NCBI GenBank assembly: GCA_947685225.1
Contig: CANTUV010000051.1
Span: forward strand, 7,750,001 to 7,814,000
Origin: Garcia nutans
Lineage: Eukaryota; Streptophyta; Magnoliopsida; Malpighiales; Euphorbiaceae
Length of the DNA stretch: 64,000 nucleotides
Direction: 5' to 3'
Shown here: positions 54,732-64,000 of the stretch, piece by piece
Numbering within the stretch: position 1 is the stretch's first letter
Layout of the letters: every line of letters begins with the position of its first letter
Translations under genes and position numbers: made by a program
Notes under the pieces: model-generated
Seen by the model: only the letters and a program-made list of their open reading frames with translations
Database searches by the model: none
Told to the model about the DNA's origin: nothing

Positions 54732-57567
54732 CTCCCCCTCGAGCTGGAGCATACACATCATAGGCTCCTAGCTTATTACAAATATATTTAATCCAAGATC
54801 CCCTTAGAGCTCATTAGAATTGACAAAAATAGTAGCAATGCAGCCTGATTCAATCTTTTGTTTAACAAAGTGACAATCTTTATATATTTTGTTCTTTTAT
54901 GAAAGATAGGATTTGAGGCAATGTGTAGTGCGACTTGATTATCGTAGATCAGTGTCATTGAGCTTGTGTTTTCACACTGTAATTCTTGAAGTATTTGTTT
55001 TAACCAAATGAGTTCACAAGTAACTAAGGCCATGGCTTGGTATTTTGCTTTTGCACTTGACCTTGCTATAACATCTTACTTTTTATTTTTCCATGATGCG
55101 AGATTTGCTCCAATTAGGGCACAATATCTTGAGGTGGATCGTCTACTTGAGGGAGAATCTGCCCAATCAATATCTGAATATCCAACAATTTGCGTGTGTC
55201 CTCTGTCTTCATACCACAAGCCTTGTCCTGAAGCTCTCTTGATATATCTTAGAATGTGTATCACTGGTTTCTAATGACTATTGCATGGAGCTTGAAGAAA
55301 TTGACTAACTACACTTATTGCAAAGGAAATATCTAGTCGCGTGATAGTGAGATAATTGAGTTTCCGACCAACTTTCAATATTGTTCAAGGTCTTTTAGTG
55401 GCTCCCTCTGTCCTGGTACAAGTTTAACATTTGGATCCATAAGGGTTTCCCCAAGTTTACAATCTAACATCTTTGTTTCTTTTAAAATATCTAGGGTATA
55501 CTTCCTTTGTGAAATAGTAATGTCTGTGTTTGACTGTGCTACCTTAATACCTAGGAAAGATTTCAACTTTCTTAAATCATTAATCTGAAGTGTCTAAAAA
55601 GATGTTTGAGTTGGGCAATTCTTTCATGATCATCACCTATTATAGCAATATCATTCACATGCATCACTAGGTAAATGCATTTTCCATGAGCCATATGATG
55701 ATAGAACGTTAAGTGGTTTGTTTCACTTCGTTTTATACCAAATTCCTAAGCAACGATACTGAATTGTCCAAATCACACTTGTGGAGGCTGTTTCAGACCA
55801 TATAGAGATTTCCTTAGTCGACAAATTGACCTAGACTCTCCCTAAGCAACAAAACCTGGTGGTTGCTCCATATAAACTTCTTCTGTCAATTTTGTGTAAG
55901 AAGACATTTTTAATATTGAGTTGGTGAATACTCCAATGGTGCTTGGTAGCAAGAAAAATAAGAAGACGAACAGAGACAATTTTAGCAACTGGAGATAAGG
56001 TGTCCCTATAATCAAGGTCAGGAATCTGAGTGTATCCTTTAGCAACTGAACAAGTTTTCAGTTGGTCTAGTCTATCTTCCCATCAAGGCTAATTTTCACT
56101 ATATAGATCCTGCGACAACCAACTATTGATTTTCTAGAGGATAATGGAACAAGCTCCCATGCATTGTTATCATGAAGAGCAGCCATTTCTTTAGCCATGG
56201 CTTGTCACTAACTTGGATGGGTTTGTGCTTGACTAACAATATTTGGAATAGATACAATGGATAAATTGGACATAAAAGCATAGTATGAAGGTGACAAGCG
56301 ATAATAACTCAAAAAATTATAAATTGGGTGAGGATTACGAGAACGAATACTTTTTCTGATTGTAATAGGTGGAGAAGTGACTTGTGTTGGAGGCATGATC
56401 GGCGTAGGTGAAGCGGATGAGGAAGGAGATGAGTCATGTGGATGACATACTTGCTCCGTACCTGCAAGAGGAACATTAAGAGTATGGGAAGAAGGTCGTC
56501 GAAAGTAGACTTGTAGTGGTTTAGGGGATGGTGAAACATCAAAAGCATGAAAGGTGAGAACCAGGAGAGACTCAAGAATGCCCTGTTGGTTTGTGGACAA
56601 ATATGGTGGTCTTATAAAAGGTTACATATGCTGAAATGAAACATATGTTAGTTGTCAGATCATGACATTTATGACCTTTACGGATACGAGAATATCCTAA
56701 GAAAACACATTTTATGGACTAGGGTTGGAGCTTATATATACCTAATGTGTGATTATGAACAAAGCAAATGCATCCAAAGACGCGAGTAGATATAAGATAA
56801 GATGGCTGACTTGGGACACAATGGAATGAGGACTTTGATTTTGTAAGACTAAATAAGGCATGTGATTGATTAAGTAGCATGCAGTCAGAACATTCCCCCA
56901 AAAACGAAGTGATATATTATGATGGATGAGCATGGTGTGAGCTGTTTCAATGAGATGTTGATTTTTTACTTTTAGCTACACCACTTTGTTGAGGGGTGTA
57001 TGCATAGGAAGATTGGTGAATGATGCTTTGAGAAGCCATGAATTCTTGAAATGAGACATATTCTCGTGCATTATCACCAAGTAAAATTAATTTTGATGGA
57101 GTCACCAAATTGAATTTTTATTCTCAACACAAATTTTTGAAAACAGTGAACAACTTTAATCTATTCTTTATCAGAAACAACCAATTATAACGAGAATAAT
57201 CATCAATGAAATTGACAATAATGAAAACCCAAGTTGGTGCCAACACGACTTGACCCCATATATTTGAGTGAACAATATGAAACATAGATGATGCTCTATT
57301 ATTTAATTGCTTAGGAAAAGTATTGCGGGTATGTTTTCCAAGCTAACACGATTCACATTCAACTGAAGTGGCAGAAGTAAAGGCAGTTGATGTGGTCGGA
57401 CAAGAGAAAAAACGTAATCTATGTGACTCATGACCTACACTAATCATCGTTCCCGTAGATCGATGCTGCACAAAAATAGAAGCAAAATAAAAATACTCTA
57501 CAATTAAGTTGTTTTAAGAATCTACTAATAGAGATTAAATTGTAGGGACATCTTAGGGCATATAAGA
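54732..57567 (-). pseudogene. copia C2 integrase, reverse transcriptase and RNase H
   Basis: Minus-strand pieces: integrase core (about 57400-56950, poorly kept), integrase C-terminal part (56933-56719: LINHMPYLVLQNQSP, FGCICFVHNHT), a proline/serine-rich linker (56600-56208), reverse transcriptase (EEVYMEQPPGFVA near 55885-55847; FLGIKVAQSNTDITISQRKY at 55560 on), and RNase H (55264-54790: GHTQIVGYSDIDWADSPSSR, ALVTCELIWLKQILQEL, ALHIASNPIFHKRTKYI). Frameshifts and stops interrupt it. Downstream is the polypurine tract and 3' LTR. Confidence 0.82.
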
Positions 57568-57578
57568 TTGAGTCTAAG

Positions 57579-58282
57579 CATTCGCTCGCCTAGGCGCAAA
57601 AGCCAGGTACAATTTACCTTTTGCGCTTTTAGGATCCAAAAGCCAGGTGCCTTTAATTAGGCGCTGGCTTTTTGCGCTTAAACAACGCTTTTTTATAGAA
57701 AGTAAGAAGCGCTTTTGCGCAAAGTATATATTTTTTCCTAAATTCGACTTTTAAATTTTTTTTCCTAATTAATAGCCTATATTTAAGTAATTAGTTATTT
57801 TAGAAAGTTAGGGAATCTAAAGTCTTTTAGGAAATTTAAATTCTTTTTGGAAATTGAAAGTGTTTTAGGAAATCTAAAAGTCTTTAGGGTTTTTAAATTT
57901 TAATTTCATTCAAAATTAAAAAGCTTATCAAAATAGAAAACTATAAGTCTAATATGGCAAACAAAAATCAAAAATCAAAACCAAAGTGATAAAACATTAT
58001 TTTAGTTTTAACTTTAACTTATATAAAACTTGGTTTTGTTTGATTTTAGCATTGTTGCTTATTTACACTATCTTTCACTTTTTAGTAGTTCTTTTAATGT
58101 TAAATTAATATAGCTTCTAATATATTTTACTTTAAAGATGTATTATATGCTATTATTAGTAATTAGTATTTTACAGGAACTTTGCGCCTCATTTAACCGA
58201 GGCCATCGCTTTTTTGCGCCTTGCGTCTAGGGCGATACAAGGATGTATCGCTTTAGTTGCGCCTAGCGCTTTTAACTACCTT
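57579..58282. mobile_element. 704-bp DNA transposon-like insert, no coding
   Basis: Flanked by a perfect 11-bp direct repeat TTGAGTCTAAG (57568-57578 and 58283-58293). Removing it restores the copia frame around LDSILY in C2. The ends are rich in GCGC and CGCTTTTNGCGC words (CTCGCCTAGGCGCAAAAGCC on the left, GCGCCTAGCGCTTTTAA on the right); the core is AT-rich. The long duplication suggests a Mutator-like non-autonomous element (usually 8-11 bp), but no good terminal inverted repeat is seen. Confidence 0.7.
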
Positions 58283-58293
58283 GAGTCTAAGGA

Positions 58294-59070
58294 GAGAGAA
58301 GAGGGGGGTCTACTTTTTTCAACACCTTTAATCATGGTTTGTGATCCATCAACTAAAGCGACTGTAGGATATGGAGAAGTGAGAGTTGTTAGGAAAAAAA
58401 AAAGTTTTTTATTACTAGAGATATGGTTAGAAGCATTAGAATTTAAGATCCATGGTCCATTAAGTGAAAACTTTGTTAGACAAGCAAATAAATTACCTGG
58501 TTAAGCAATAGAAACCATGAAGAAGAGGATTCTTGTTTTGAAGCTTGATACTGCAAGTATTCTTCATACTCGGTTCCAATCAATGTAATTGAATTGGATC
58601 CTTGTTGATTACTTTTATGTGCAACTAAAAGTTCTGCCATTTAAGCAAAAATGAAATAGAGGAGCTACACTAGGGTTGAGAGGAGAAGGAAAAATAGTTG
58701 AGAAGCTGTTGGGCACCTGGGCAAAACACTGTCGAGAATATTTGATGCAAAATACAACCACTAAATGTTGTCAAAAAAGCAATATGCAGCAACCACTAGA
58801 AGCATAATAAGTAGGCTACCTTGCTAGTAAGGTCTTGTCCAGAAAGGTCGCCAGAAAACAGGTCGCACTTACGCGTGGTTCGTCGGTTAGGTTGCTGTGT
58901 CGGCATGTATGGCCACACGTGACGGTGATGAAACTTCTGGGGAAAGCCGAACGTTGTCTACTGCTGCTAGGAAGGGGTGGTGAGCAAAAAGGAGGCTTGA
59001 ACAGGGCTGGGCTGCTGACCACCAAAAATCGGCAAGGAAAGAAAAAGAGGGAGAAGAAATGATGTCCTCA
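58294..59070 (-). pseudogene. copia C2 protease relic and remnant of gag/leader
   Basis: The minus strand reads PWILNSNASNHISSNKKLFF (near 58470-58410), the copia protease start where DSGA has become NSNA, then VALVDGSQTMIKGVEKV. Upstream, only about 560 bases separate this from the primer site, so gag is largely deleted. That stretch has no clear domain. Confidence 0.7.
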
Positions 59071-59083
59071 GGCTCGAATACCA
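59071..59083 (-). other. primer-binding site of copia C2
   Basis: The minus strand reads TGGTATTCGAGCC, close to the complement of initiator tRNA-Met (TGGTATCAGAGCC) with two changes. It directly follows the 5' LTR. Confidence 0.75.
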
Positions 59084-59085
59084 AG

Positions 59086-59280
59086 TAAAATTAGATGAAG
59101 AGTTAATATTTCCTAGCTTGATTATTCCCTCAAGCTTGATGAGGATTTTATAACGAAATGAGTTTACACAAAATAGGGAATAAATCTAAGAGATATTGTA
59201 CAATATTCTAAGCTAAACTTAAGCCTAAAATCAAGTATGTTATAGCTAAACTTAAGCCGAGAATCAAGTATATTGTAACA
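59086..59280 (-). repeat. 5' LTR of copia C2
   Basis: Homologous to 54535-54731 over its full length, with scattered differences. The inner end is mutated (plus strand AAGTAAAATTAG in place of TGTGAAATTAG). The outer end is ATATTGTAACA. Confidence 0.82.
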
Positions 59281-59285
59281 AATCC

Positions 59286-59973
59286 ATTTGCAAAGGAGAA
59301 AGTCTTAGAATATTAAGAATCGAAAATTAGTTTTGTGTTTCTAGTATTGAGTGAAAAGTAAGGTGATGATTCAAAGAAAGTTACATCTGAAGACAATATT
59401 TCTTAATTGTTGGATCATGACATTGTTAAACTTCTTGGAGACATGAGTATCCTAAGAATACACACTTGATAGTTTTGGGTTTGAGTTTGTTTTTTCCTGG
59501 AGTATGATCACGAACAAAGTAAATACAGCCAAATACCCGCAAGGGTAAGTGGGAAGGATTTTCTTTTGAAAAAAGAATTGAGTGGGGACTTTGGTGTTGT
59601 AATATTGAAGATGACATTCGATTAAATAACAAGCAGTAAGAACATCTCCTTAAACCCAAGTGGAACATTATGATGAACAAGAAGAGTGCGAGGAGTTTCA
59701 ATAAGATGTCTATTTTTACTCTTTGCAACCCTCATTTATTGAAGAGTGTAAGTATAAGAAATTTGATGAGTGATCCCTTGTGAAGACAAAAAAAAAAATT
59801 GAGCAAGGCAAAATATTTCTTCCCATTATTGCTTTGCATAATTTTATTGAAATATTGAATTGGTTTAAAATTTCTTTATAGAATTTTTAAAATATGGAAA
59901 ATAGTTCAAAACGGTTTTTTTAATTAAATATAGCTCAGTGTGTTGGGAATAATCATCAATAAATGTAACAAAC
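59286..59973 (-). pseudogene. copia C1 integrase fragment
   Basis: The minus strand shows FVTFIDDYS-like text (near 59960-59940), a decayed core, and the C-terminal part at 59690-59430 (VFGCIYFVRDHTPGKNKLKP, KTIKCVFLGYSCLQ). It ends abruptly against the LTR at 59974, so the N-terminal integrase, protease and gag of C1 were lost. Confidence 0.75.
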
Positions 59974-60345
59974 TGGTAAAAAAGATAGAGAAACTAGATA
60001 GAAGAGAAGAGTAGAATTTTCTTATTTTTGTTTTCTTATTTAGATTCCACAAATACAACTGCACCCTAGTTAGGAAATATACAGCTAGCTAATAATACTC
60101 AAATCCCTTTGTGAAATTAGATGAAGACTGAATATTTATCTGCTTGATTATTTCCTAGAGCTTGATGGGGATTTTATAATGAAATGAGTTTATGCAAAAT
60201 AGGAAATAAATCCAAAAAATATTGTACAACATTCACTGCTAAACTTAAGCTTAGAATCAAAGTATATGACAGCTAAATTTAATCCTAGAATCAAGTATAT
60301 TATAACACCCTTTATCACAACAATAATTGCAAGATAATTTTAACA
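59974..60345 (-). repeat. 5' LTR of copia C1, split by a solo LTR
   Basis: Starts about TGGTAAAAAAGATAG and ends TTTTAACA. After removing 60110-60307 and one CCCTT copy it aligns with 52627-52815. Confidence 0.7.
60110..60307 (-). repeat. solo LTR of the C2 family, 198 bp
   Basis: Perfect CCCTT duplication (60105-60109 and 60308-60312) with TGTGAAATTAG...TATAACA ends. The empty site AATCCCTTAATCAC is seen in the other C1 LTR near 52778-52790, which confirms the insertion. Confidence 0.88.
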
Positions 60346-60595
60346 TGAGTTATGCCTTCTAATAGTTGTAGTGCCTCTTAATCATCTTGAACTCCTTTTC
60401 TCCAAGTTAGTTTAGGCCTGCCTTTTTTTTCTTATTCTCTATCACAATGTGCACAACCTTACTAACCTAGGTCTCAGCCTCACATGACGAAATCATCTTA
60501 ATCTCCCTTCTCTCATTTTATCTTCAATCGATATTTACTCCCATCTTTTCTTTAATGTTTCATTATGTACCCTTTTTAGTATGTTTGGATATTTA
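60346..60595 (-). pseudogene. RTE-type LINE 3' end
   Basis: The minus strand reads IEDKMREGRLR-FRHVRLRPR (about 60545-60480) and then TNLEKRSS-like text. This corresponds to the IEDKMRExRLRWFGHVxRRP end of plant RTE reverse transcriptase ORFs. The tail continues at 52541-52626 beyond copia C1. Confidence 0.75.
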
Positions 60596-61661
60596 TATTA
60601 GCATTATCATCAGGCCAATATAAACATTAAACATTAATATGATCAGAAAATTCTGATCAAATAAGACAAAAATGGAATAATGAGATATCATGGTCTATTT
60701 ATGGGAATTTATCATGTCGAACACCAATGTTCATAGTTGGAGTTTCTTAAGCATAAGCCTTCTCCTCCTTGCACGTAGTAACATAATTTGGCGTGGCCTA
60801 ATGACCTTATGAAATTTAGCTGACAATAAGCCATGTTCTCATAATATTTCTTAATCTTGATGCTTGGTTGTTTACTTGTTTGTATTTTGTATTTTAGCAT
60901 TTAAACATTCATTCAGTCGGTTGTAGTACAATTGTACCACTAGTATAGTAGATATTTTCCAAAGCCTGTTTTGACCATTGGTCGTGGATGAATAAACATA
61001 AATATACTAATATCATTTTAGAAGTTGCCAACATACATGCCACCTGATGTGGCCCTACGTCATTAGTGGATGTTAGCTATACATGGACGCAATCACGATT
61101 AGAAATAAAAAAAAATGAAAAACAATGCCACTTCAATGGGGAAATTGGAGTTTTGTATAAAGTGTTGGGACAAAGTATTTTATTTATCTTTTATTCTCTG
61201 TCCCCCTTTATCATTTAATAAATGAAGGCGCCTTTGAAGTGATATAGGGAATGCAAGGTCTAATTTATATAGCCGCATATAATATGGCTAATAACCTGAT
61301 ATGTTGGTTATTTGCCTTTGATATCATCTGAATGATATGAATAGTATAGTCACTTTTCTGATGGATAGTATTTTCACATGGTTATTATTTTTTACCTTTA
61401 TTGTCTTATGTGACCCATTTTGTGGGAGGGAATCCAGTAGATACACGACCTTGCTATTAGGCATAGGAAGATACCAACAGCAGGAATAATATTTATTACT
61501 GAACACTAATACAGCAAAATTTTTGAAGTATGTAGAACCAAAGATAGCAGGCATTTTGTCACATTATTATAAAAACTGAATGGATACGACTTAATAGTAT
61601 TCCAAAATAAACTGTTCTGACTGGACATGAAACTAACAGGATTTATTATTTTTCCAGACTT
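60596..61661. other. intergenic DNA, no gene recognised
   Basis: AT-rich, without coding motifs or element ends that I recognise. The 200 bases next to the BURP pseudogene would have been its 3' untranslated region. Confidence 0.5.
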
Positions 61662-62557
61662 CTACTTGGGAACCCAAACGATGTGGTCCTGGGGAAGGTA
61701 ATGACAAACAGGAACCGTTCCTGGCTTAACCTTGAGCACCTGGAAAGCTAAATGCTTCGGGTTCCAAGCTGATGTATCCGTATGGCAGACTGCTACTGCT
61801 TTAGCCTTTGTTCCATCAGCACCCTACCCTCTAAGGTAACCATGTAAACCTTTGTGGTTTGTGTAGAATGGCAATAGAAGACTGCATATGCATAGTTCTG
61901 CTTGTGACATACCACAGATTTGTTACCTGCCATCTTCTTTGTTTCAGCTGTAATTGTATACTTCTGCTTCTGGGTTTGGTTTTCCACCTCTGTGGAGATT
62001 GCCTGGACATTTGTTCCTAGTACAGAAGTGCTGAAGTCAATCATCGACTCGAGTGAAGTTGCACAGTATTTCTTCTCTTCTTTAATCCCAGGTTCTTCAC
62101 ACTCTTTGATAGTCTGTTTCATTATCTCAGATTCCAATGATCCAGGCTTTACTGAAAACTCACTGTATATTTCTTGCAACTTGTTAGATGAAAATGGTAT
62201 TGAATTGGCAACTTGGCGTGGCAAAAAAGTTGCTGTGTTTGGGTTTTCAGTGAAGTGCAAGTTCATGGGTTTGCTCGGATACATGTCCTTCTCCAAGAAA
62301 AAGAGAGCTGCTGTTGGGTCATCACGAAGTTGATTTTCAGTGGCAGCATATGTGTAACTGAATGATCTTGGCCCTGGTTTTACTCCAACATAGACATGCT
62401 TTCCCTTGTATCCTGCGTGAACATTTGCACCACGTTTGCCAACCCCAACGCTGATTCTCTTCCCTGGCTTTCCAGTGTTAACATTAACACCATCTTTACC
62501 TCCCACATTAGCTGTAGTTCCTGGCTTTCCTTTCCCCGTATTCACATTCACTCCACC
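61662..62557 (-). pseudogene. BURP-domain (RD22-like) gene fragment, frameshifted
   Basis: Minus strand, from an acceptor-like TTAATAG|GGTGGAGTG at 62557. Glycine/valine-rich repeats of the type GVNVNTGKPGK and YVGVKPGP come first, then the BURP domain: FFLEKDMYP, LHFTENPNTATFLPRQVA, IKECEEPGI, CATSLESMIDFSTSVLG, and the first two CH pairs CHX10CH. At 61824-61828 a 5-bp duplication (CCCTA repeated on the plus strand) shifts the frame, ending the protein at about 61793. The lost frame still encodes the last two CH motifs (AVCHTDTSAWNPKHLAF, VPVCHYLPQDHIVWVPK, stop 61662) with the usual 25-residue spacings. No exon for the signal peptide is found upstream in the window. Confidence 0.86.
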
Positions 62558-64000
62558 CTATTAATGAGGTTAGTGGGGGTTGAGAAATACCCATCTTGCA
62601 TAATTGTCTATTTCCATTTCTATTTACATCATGTATCTTTCTAGTATTTATATATGCTAGAGAAGGTACAATCATCTTTTTGTTTTTTTTGACTTTTTTT
62701 TCCTTTGCAATTATAATAGCCGGTTCCTACTTTGCTGGAAACAGGTTGCGTTCGTTTTTGAATCAATTTTGTTTTGTTAAAAATATTATTTCACCCATTG
62801 TCACTCGACTTGTTACTAAATATTATTTAATAGTTGCTAAATTTCAATTTATCAATTAATAATCACAAAACCTTGATTTGTGTATAAACTAATGGATTTA
62901 CTTGGAGTTAGATTCAACATGAAGGCTTGATGTGAGTAATAGTCTATTAAATTTAGAGAAATCATCTCAAATCATTTTCTTTAACTCAATTTAAATCTTG
63001 TTCACTCTAAATAAATCCTCTGGTCATTTTTTTTGCGGTCTTTATCAGTTTTTTTTTATAAGTCAGAAGTGAATCATTTTCATTTATCTTTCACTTTAAT
63101 TTCGATTTTGTTATTTAATAATTTTTATATTAATTTTTTATCTTTTATAATTTCTTTATTTGTTTCTTTATGCTATATTTTTTTCTCTTTTATTTAATTA
63201 TTTTGGTCGATAATTTATTATTGAGAAAATTATACTATATACTATATTTTCATTTTCATTTTTAATTTTACTTGTGTTAATTTTTTTTTATTCATTATTA
63301 ATTTTACTTTTTTCACTTTTACCTTTTTTTATAATTTATCACGCTTTTTTTTTTCTTCACTGTTTTGCATTTTCTCCTTCATTGCATCTTCTCCTTCATG
63401 GCTGTAGAGTAAGATAAAAAGAAACAGCGAAAGAAACCAAGACAATGAGAGAGAGAGAGAGAGAGGGAGCCAGAGAGAGAGAGAGAGAGAGAGACAATAA
63501 TAAGAAGAGGTTTTGGTGTTTTCTGTTGAAATCAAAGATATATTTCTGAATTTGGTGTTTTCTATGTTCTTCTCTCTTCTTTGCTTCACCACTACATCGA
63601 CATCGTTTGTCGCCACTACCGCTTCTACACCACCGTTATCTCTTCTCCTCATCATCTCTCGATCTATATTTTTTCTATTTCTTTTATTTTTTTATTTGTT
63701 GTTTGTTTCACCAAATTAAAGAAGAAACTTAATTTCACTGTTGCTTTTGATTTTGATTATAGCATTTTGTTTATAAATTTTTAAATTTTATTCTTTTTTG
63801 GATTTCAAATATAATAATTAAGGCATTTTTTATTTTTTAGATGTAATGCATTTTATATATGTTGGATAAAATATTTAAAAAAATTAATTTTTTTAACTTT
63901 CTATAAAATTTAGCAAATTATATTAATTTATATGAAATATATATATTCATATAAGTAACTAAAGAATGATAATTTTGTAACTTTATATAAGTACATATAT
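62558..64000. other. AT-rich DNA upstream of the BURP pseudogene
   Basis: No signal-peptide exon, promoter motif or transposon end that I can support, although the missing first exon of the BURP gene would be expected here. Long T-rich and AT-rich runs dominate. Confidence 0.5.
63447..63494. repeat. GA microsatellite
   Basis: About 23 GA units interrupted once by GGAGCCA. Serine/leucine frames across it are repeat artefacts. Confidence 0.9.

Larger units (their letters stand above)
54535..59280 (-). mobile_element. copia element C2, nested in C1
   Basis: Flanked by AATCT (54530-54534) and AATCC (59281-59285), a 5-bp duplication with one mismatch. LTRs of about 197 bp are at 54535-54731 and 59086-59280. 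The primer site is at 59083-59071 and the polypurine tract GCTCGAGGGGGAG at about 54747-54733. Coding order on the minus strand is protease, integrase, reverse transcriptase, RNase H; gag is mostly absent. A 704-bp DNA transposon-like insert lies at the protease-integrase border. Confidence 0.86.
52627..60345 (-). mobile_element. copia element C1, gag-deleted, nested
   Basis: Flanked by TGAGT on both sides (52622-52626 and 60346-60350). Minus-strand order: 5' LTR (60345-59974, itself split by a solo LTR), truncated integrase (59973-59286), then the C2 insertion (59280-54535), reverse transcriptase and RNase H (54529-52816), 3' LTR (52815-52627). Gag, protease and the integrase N-terminus are missing. 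The element landed in an RTE LINE tail. Stops throughout show it is long dead. Confidence 0.8.

Noticed and set aside
58214..58504. A plus-strand 96-residue frame
   Set aside because: It is antisense to the protease relic of copia C2 and spans the junction of the DNA transposon-like insert.
61815..61835. A short intron explaining the BURP frameshift
   Set aside because: Only 5 bases separate the two frames and they are a tandem duplication; no plant intron is that short.
63329..63655. Serine/leucine-rich membrane-like protein
   Set aside because: It is the translation of a GA microsatellite and T-rich flanks, with no conserved domain.

Overview
This window is nuclear DNA from a flowering plant, almost certainly a eudicot. 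It is AT-rich, most of it is nested LTR retrotransposons, and it holds one large multi-exon gene with typical GT-AG introns. I cannot name the species from sequence alone. The only complete host gene is a TEBICHI / DNA polymerase theta homologue on the + strand (36818-51328). I reconstruct 26 exons and about 2176 residues, with helicase, central and family-A polymerase modules and all the catalytic motifs I looked for. A second host-derived locus, a BURP-domain (RD22-like) gene on the - strand (61662-62557), is broken: it has no upstream exons and carries a 5-bp duplication that shifts the frame.

Left part (1-10343): a Ty1/copia element on the - strand runs off the left edge. Its 5' LTR (4012-4500), primer-binding site and an uninterrupted gag-protease-integrase frame (2671 to 1) are present. 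It sits in an older degraded copia element (integrase 7075-8960, reverse transcriptase 4501-4873), which is also split by a 2.2-kb LTR-like insertion (4874-7074).

Athila-like block (10344-32440): two related Ty3/gypsy elements with tRNA-Asp-type primer sites lie on the - strand. Element A (10344-20912) has gag-protease, integrase and a third ORF, but has lost reverse transcriptase and RNase H. It has a promoter-like segment and possible spliced leader in front of ORF3. Element B (22299-31154) has an intact gag-protease ORF but no reverse transcriptase, RNase H or integrase. It is followed by a partial tandem copy of its own 3' part (31155-32440). Arrays of CpG-rich hairpin repeats lie in the U3 of both. 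Two GC-rich non-autonomous hAT-type elements with 8-bp target duplications, and a candidate gypsy LTR, are mixed in.

Middle (32441-36600): copia LTR-like debris, a truncated RTE-type LINE on the + strand, and 2.2 kb of AT-rich DNA with nothing recognisable. The TEBICHI gene follows, with a solo copia LTR in intron 4 and a hAT-type element in intron 19.

Right part (51329-64000): an Au-like SINE with a 15-bp target duplication, then a four-level nest. An RTE LINE 3' end is split by copia C1 (52627-60345). C1 is split by copia C2 (54535-59280). C2 is split by a 704-bp DNA transposon-like insert. A solo C2-type LTR also lies inside the 5' LTR of C1. The BURP pseudogene and AT-rich DNA with a GA microsatellite end the window. 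I found no operon, CRISPR array or clearly new defence or metabolic system. The most novel observations are about retrotransposon structure and the polymerase theta gene.
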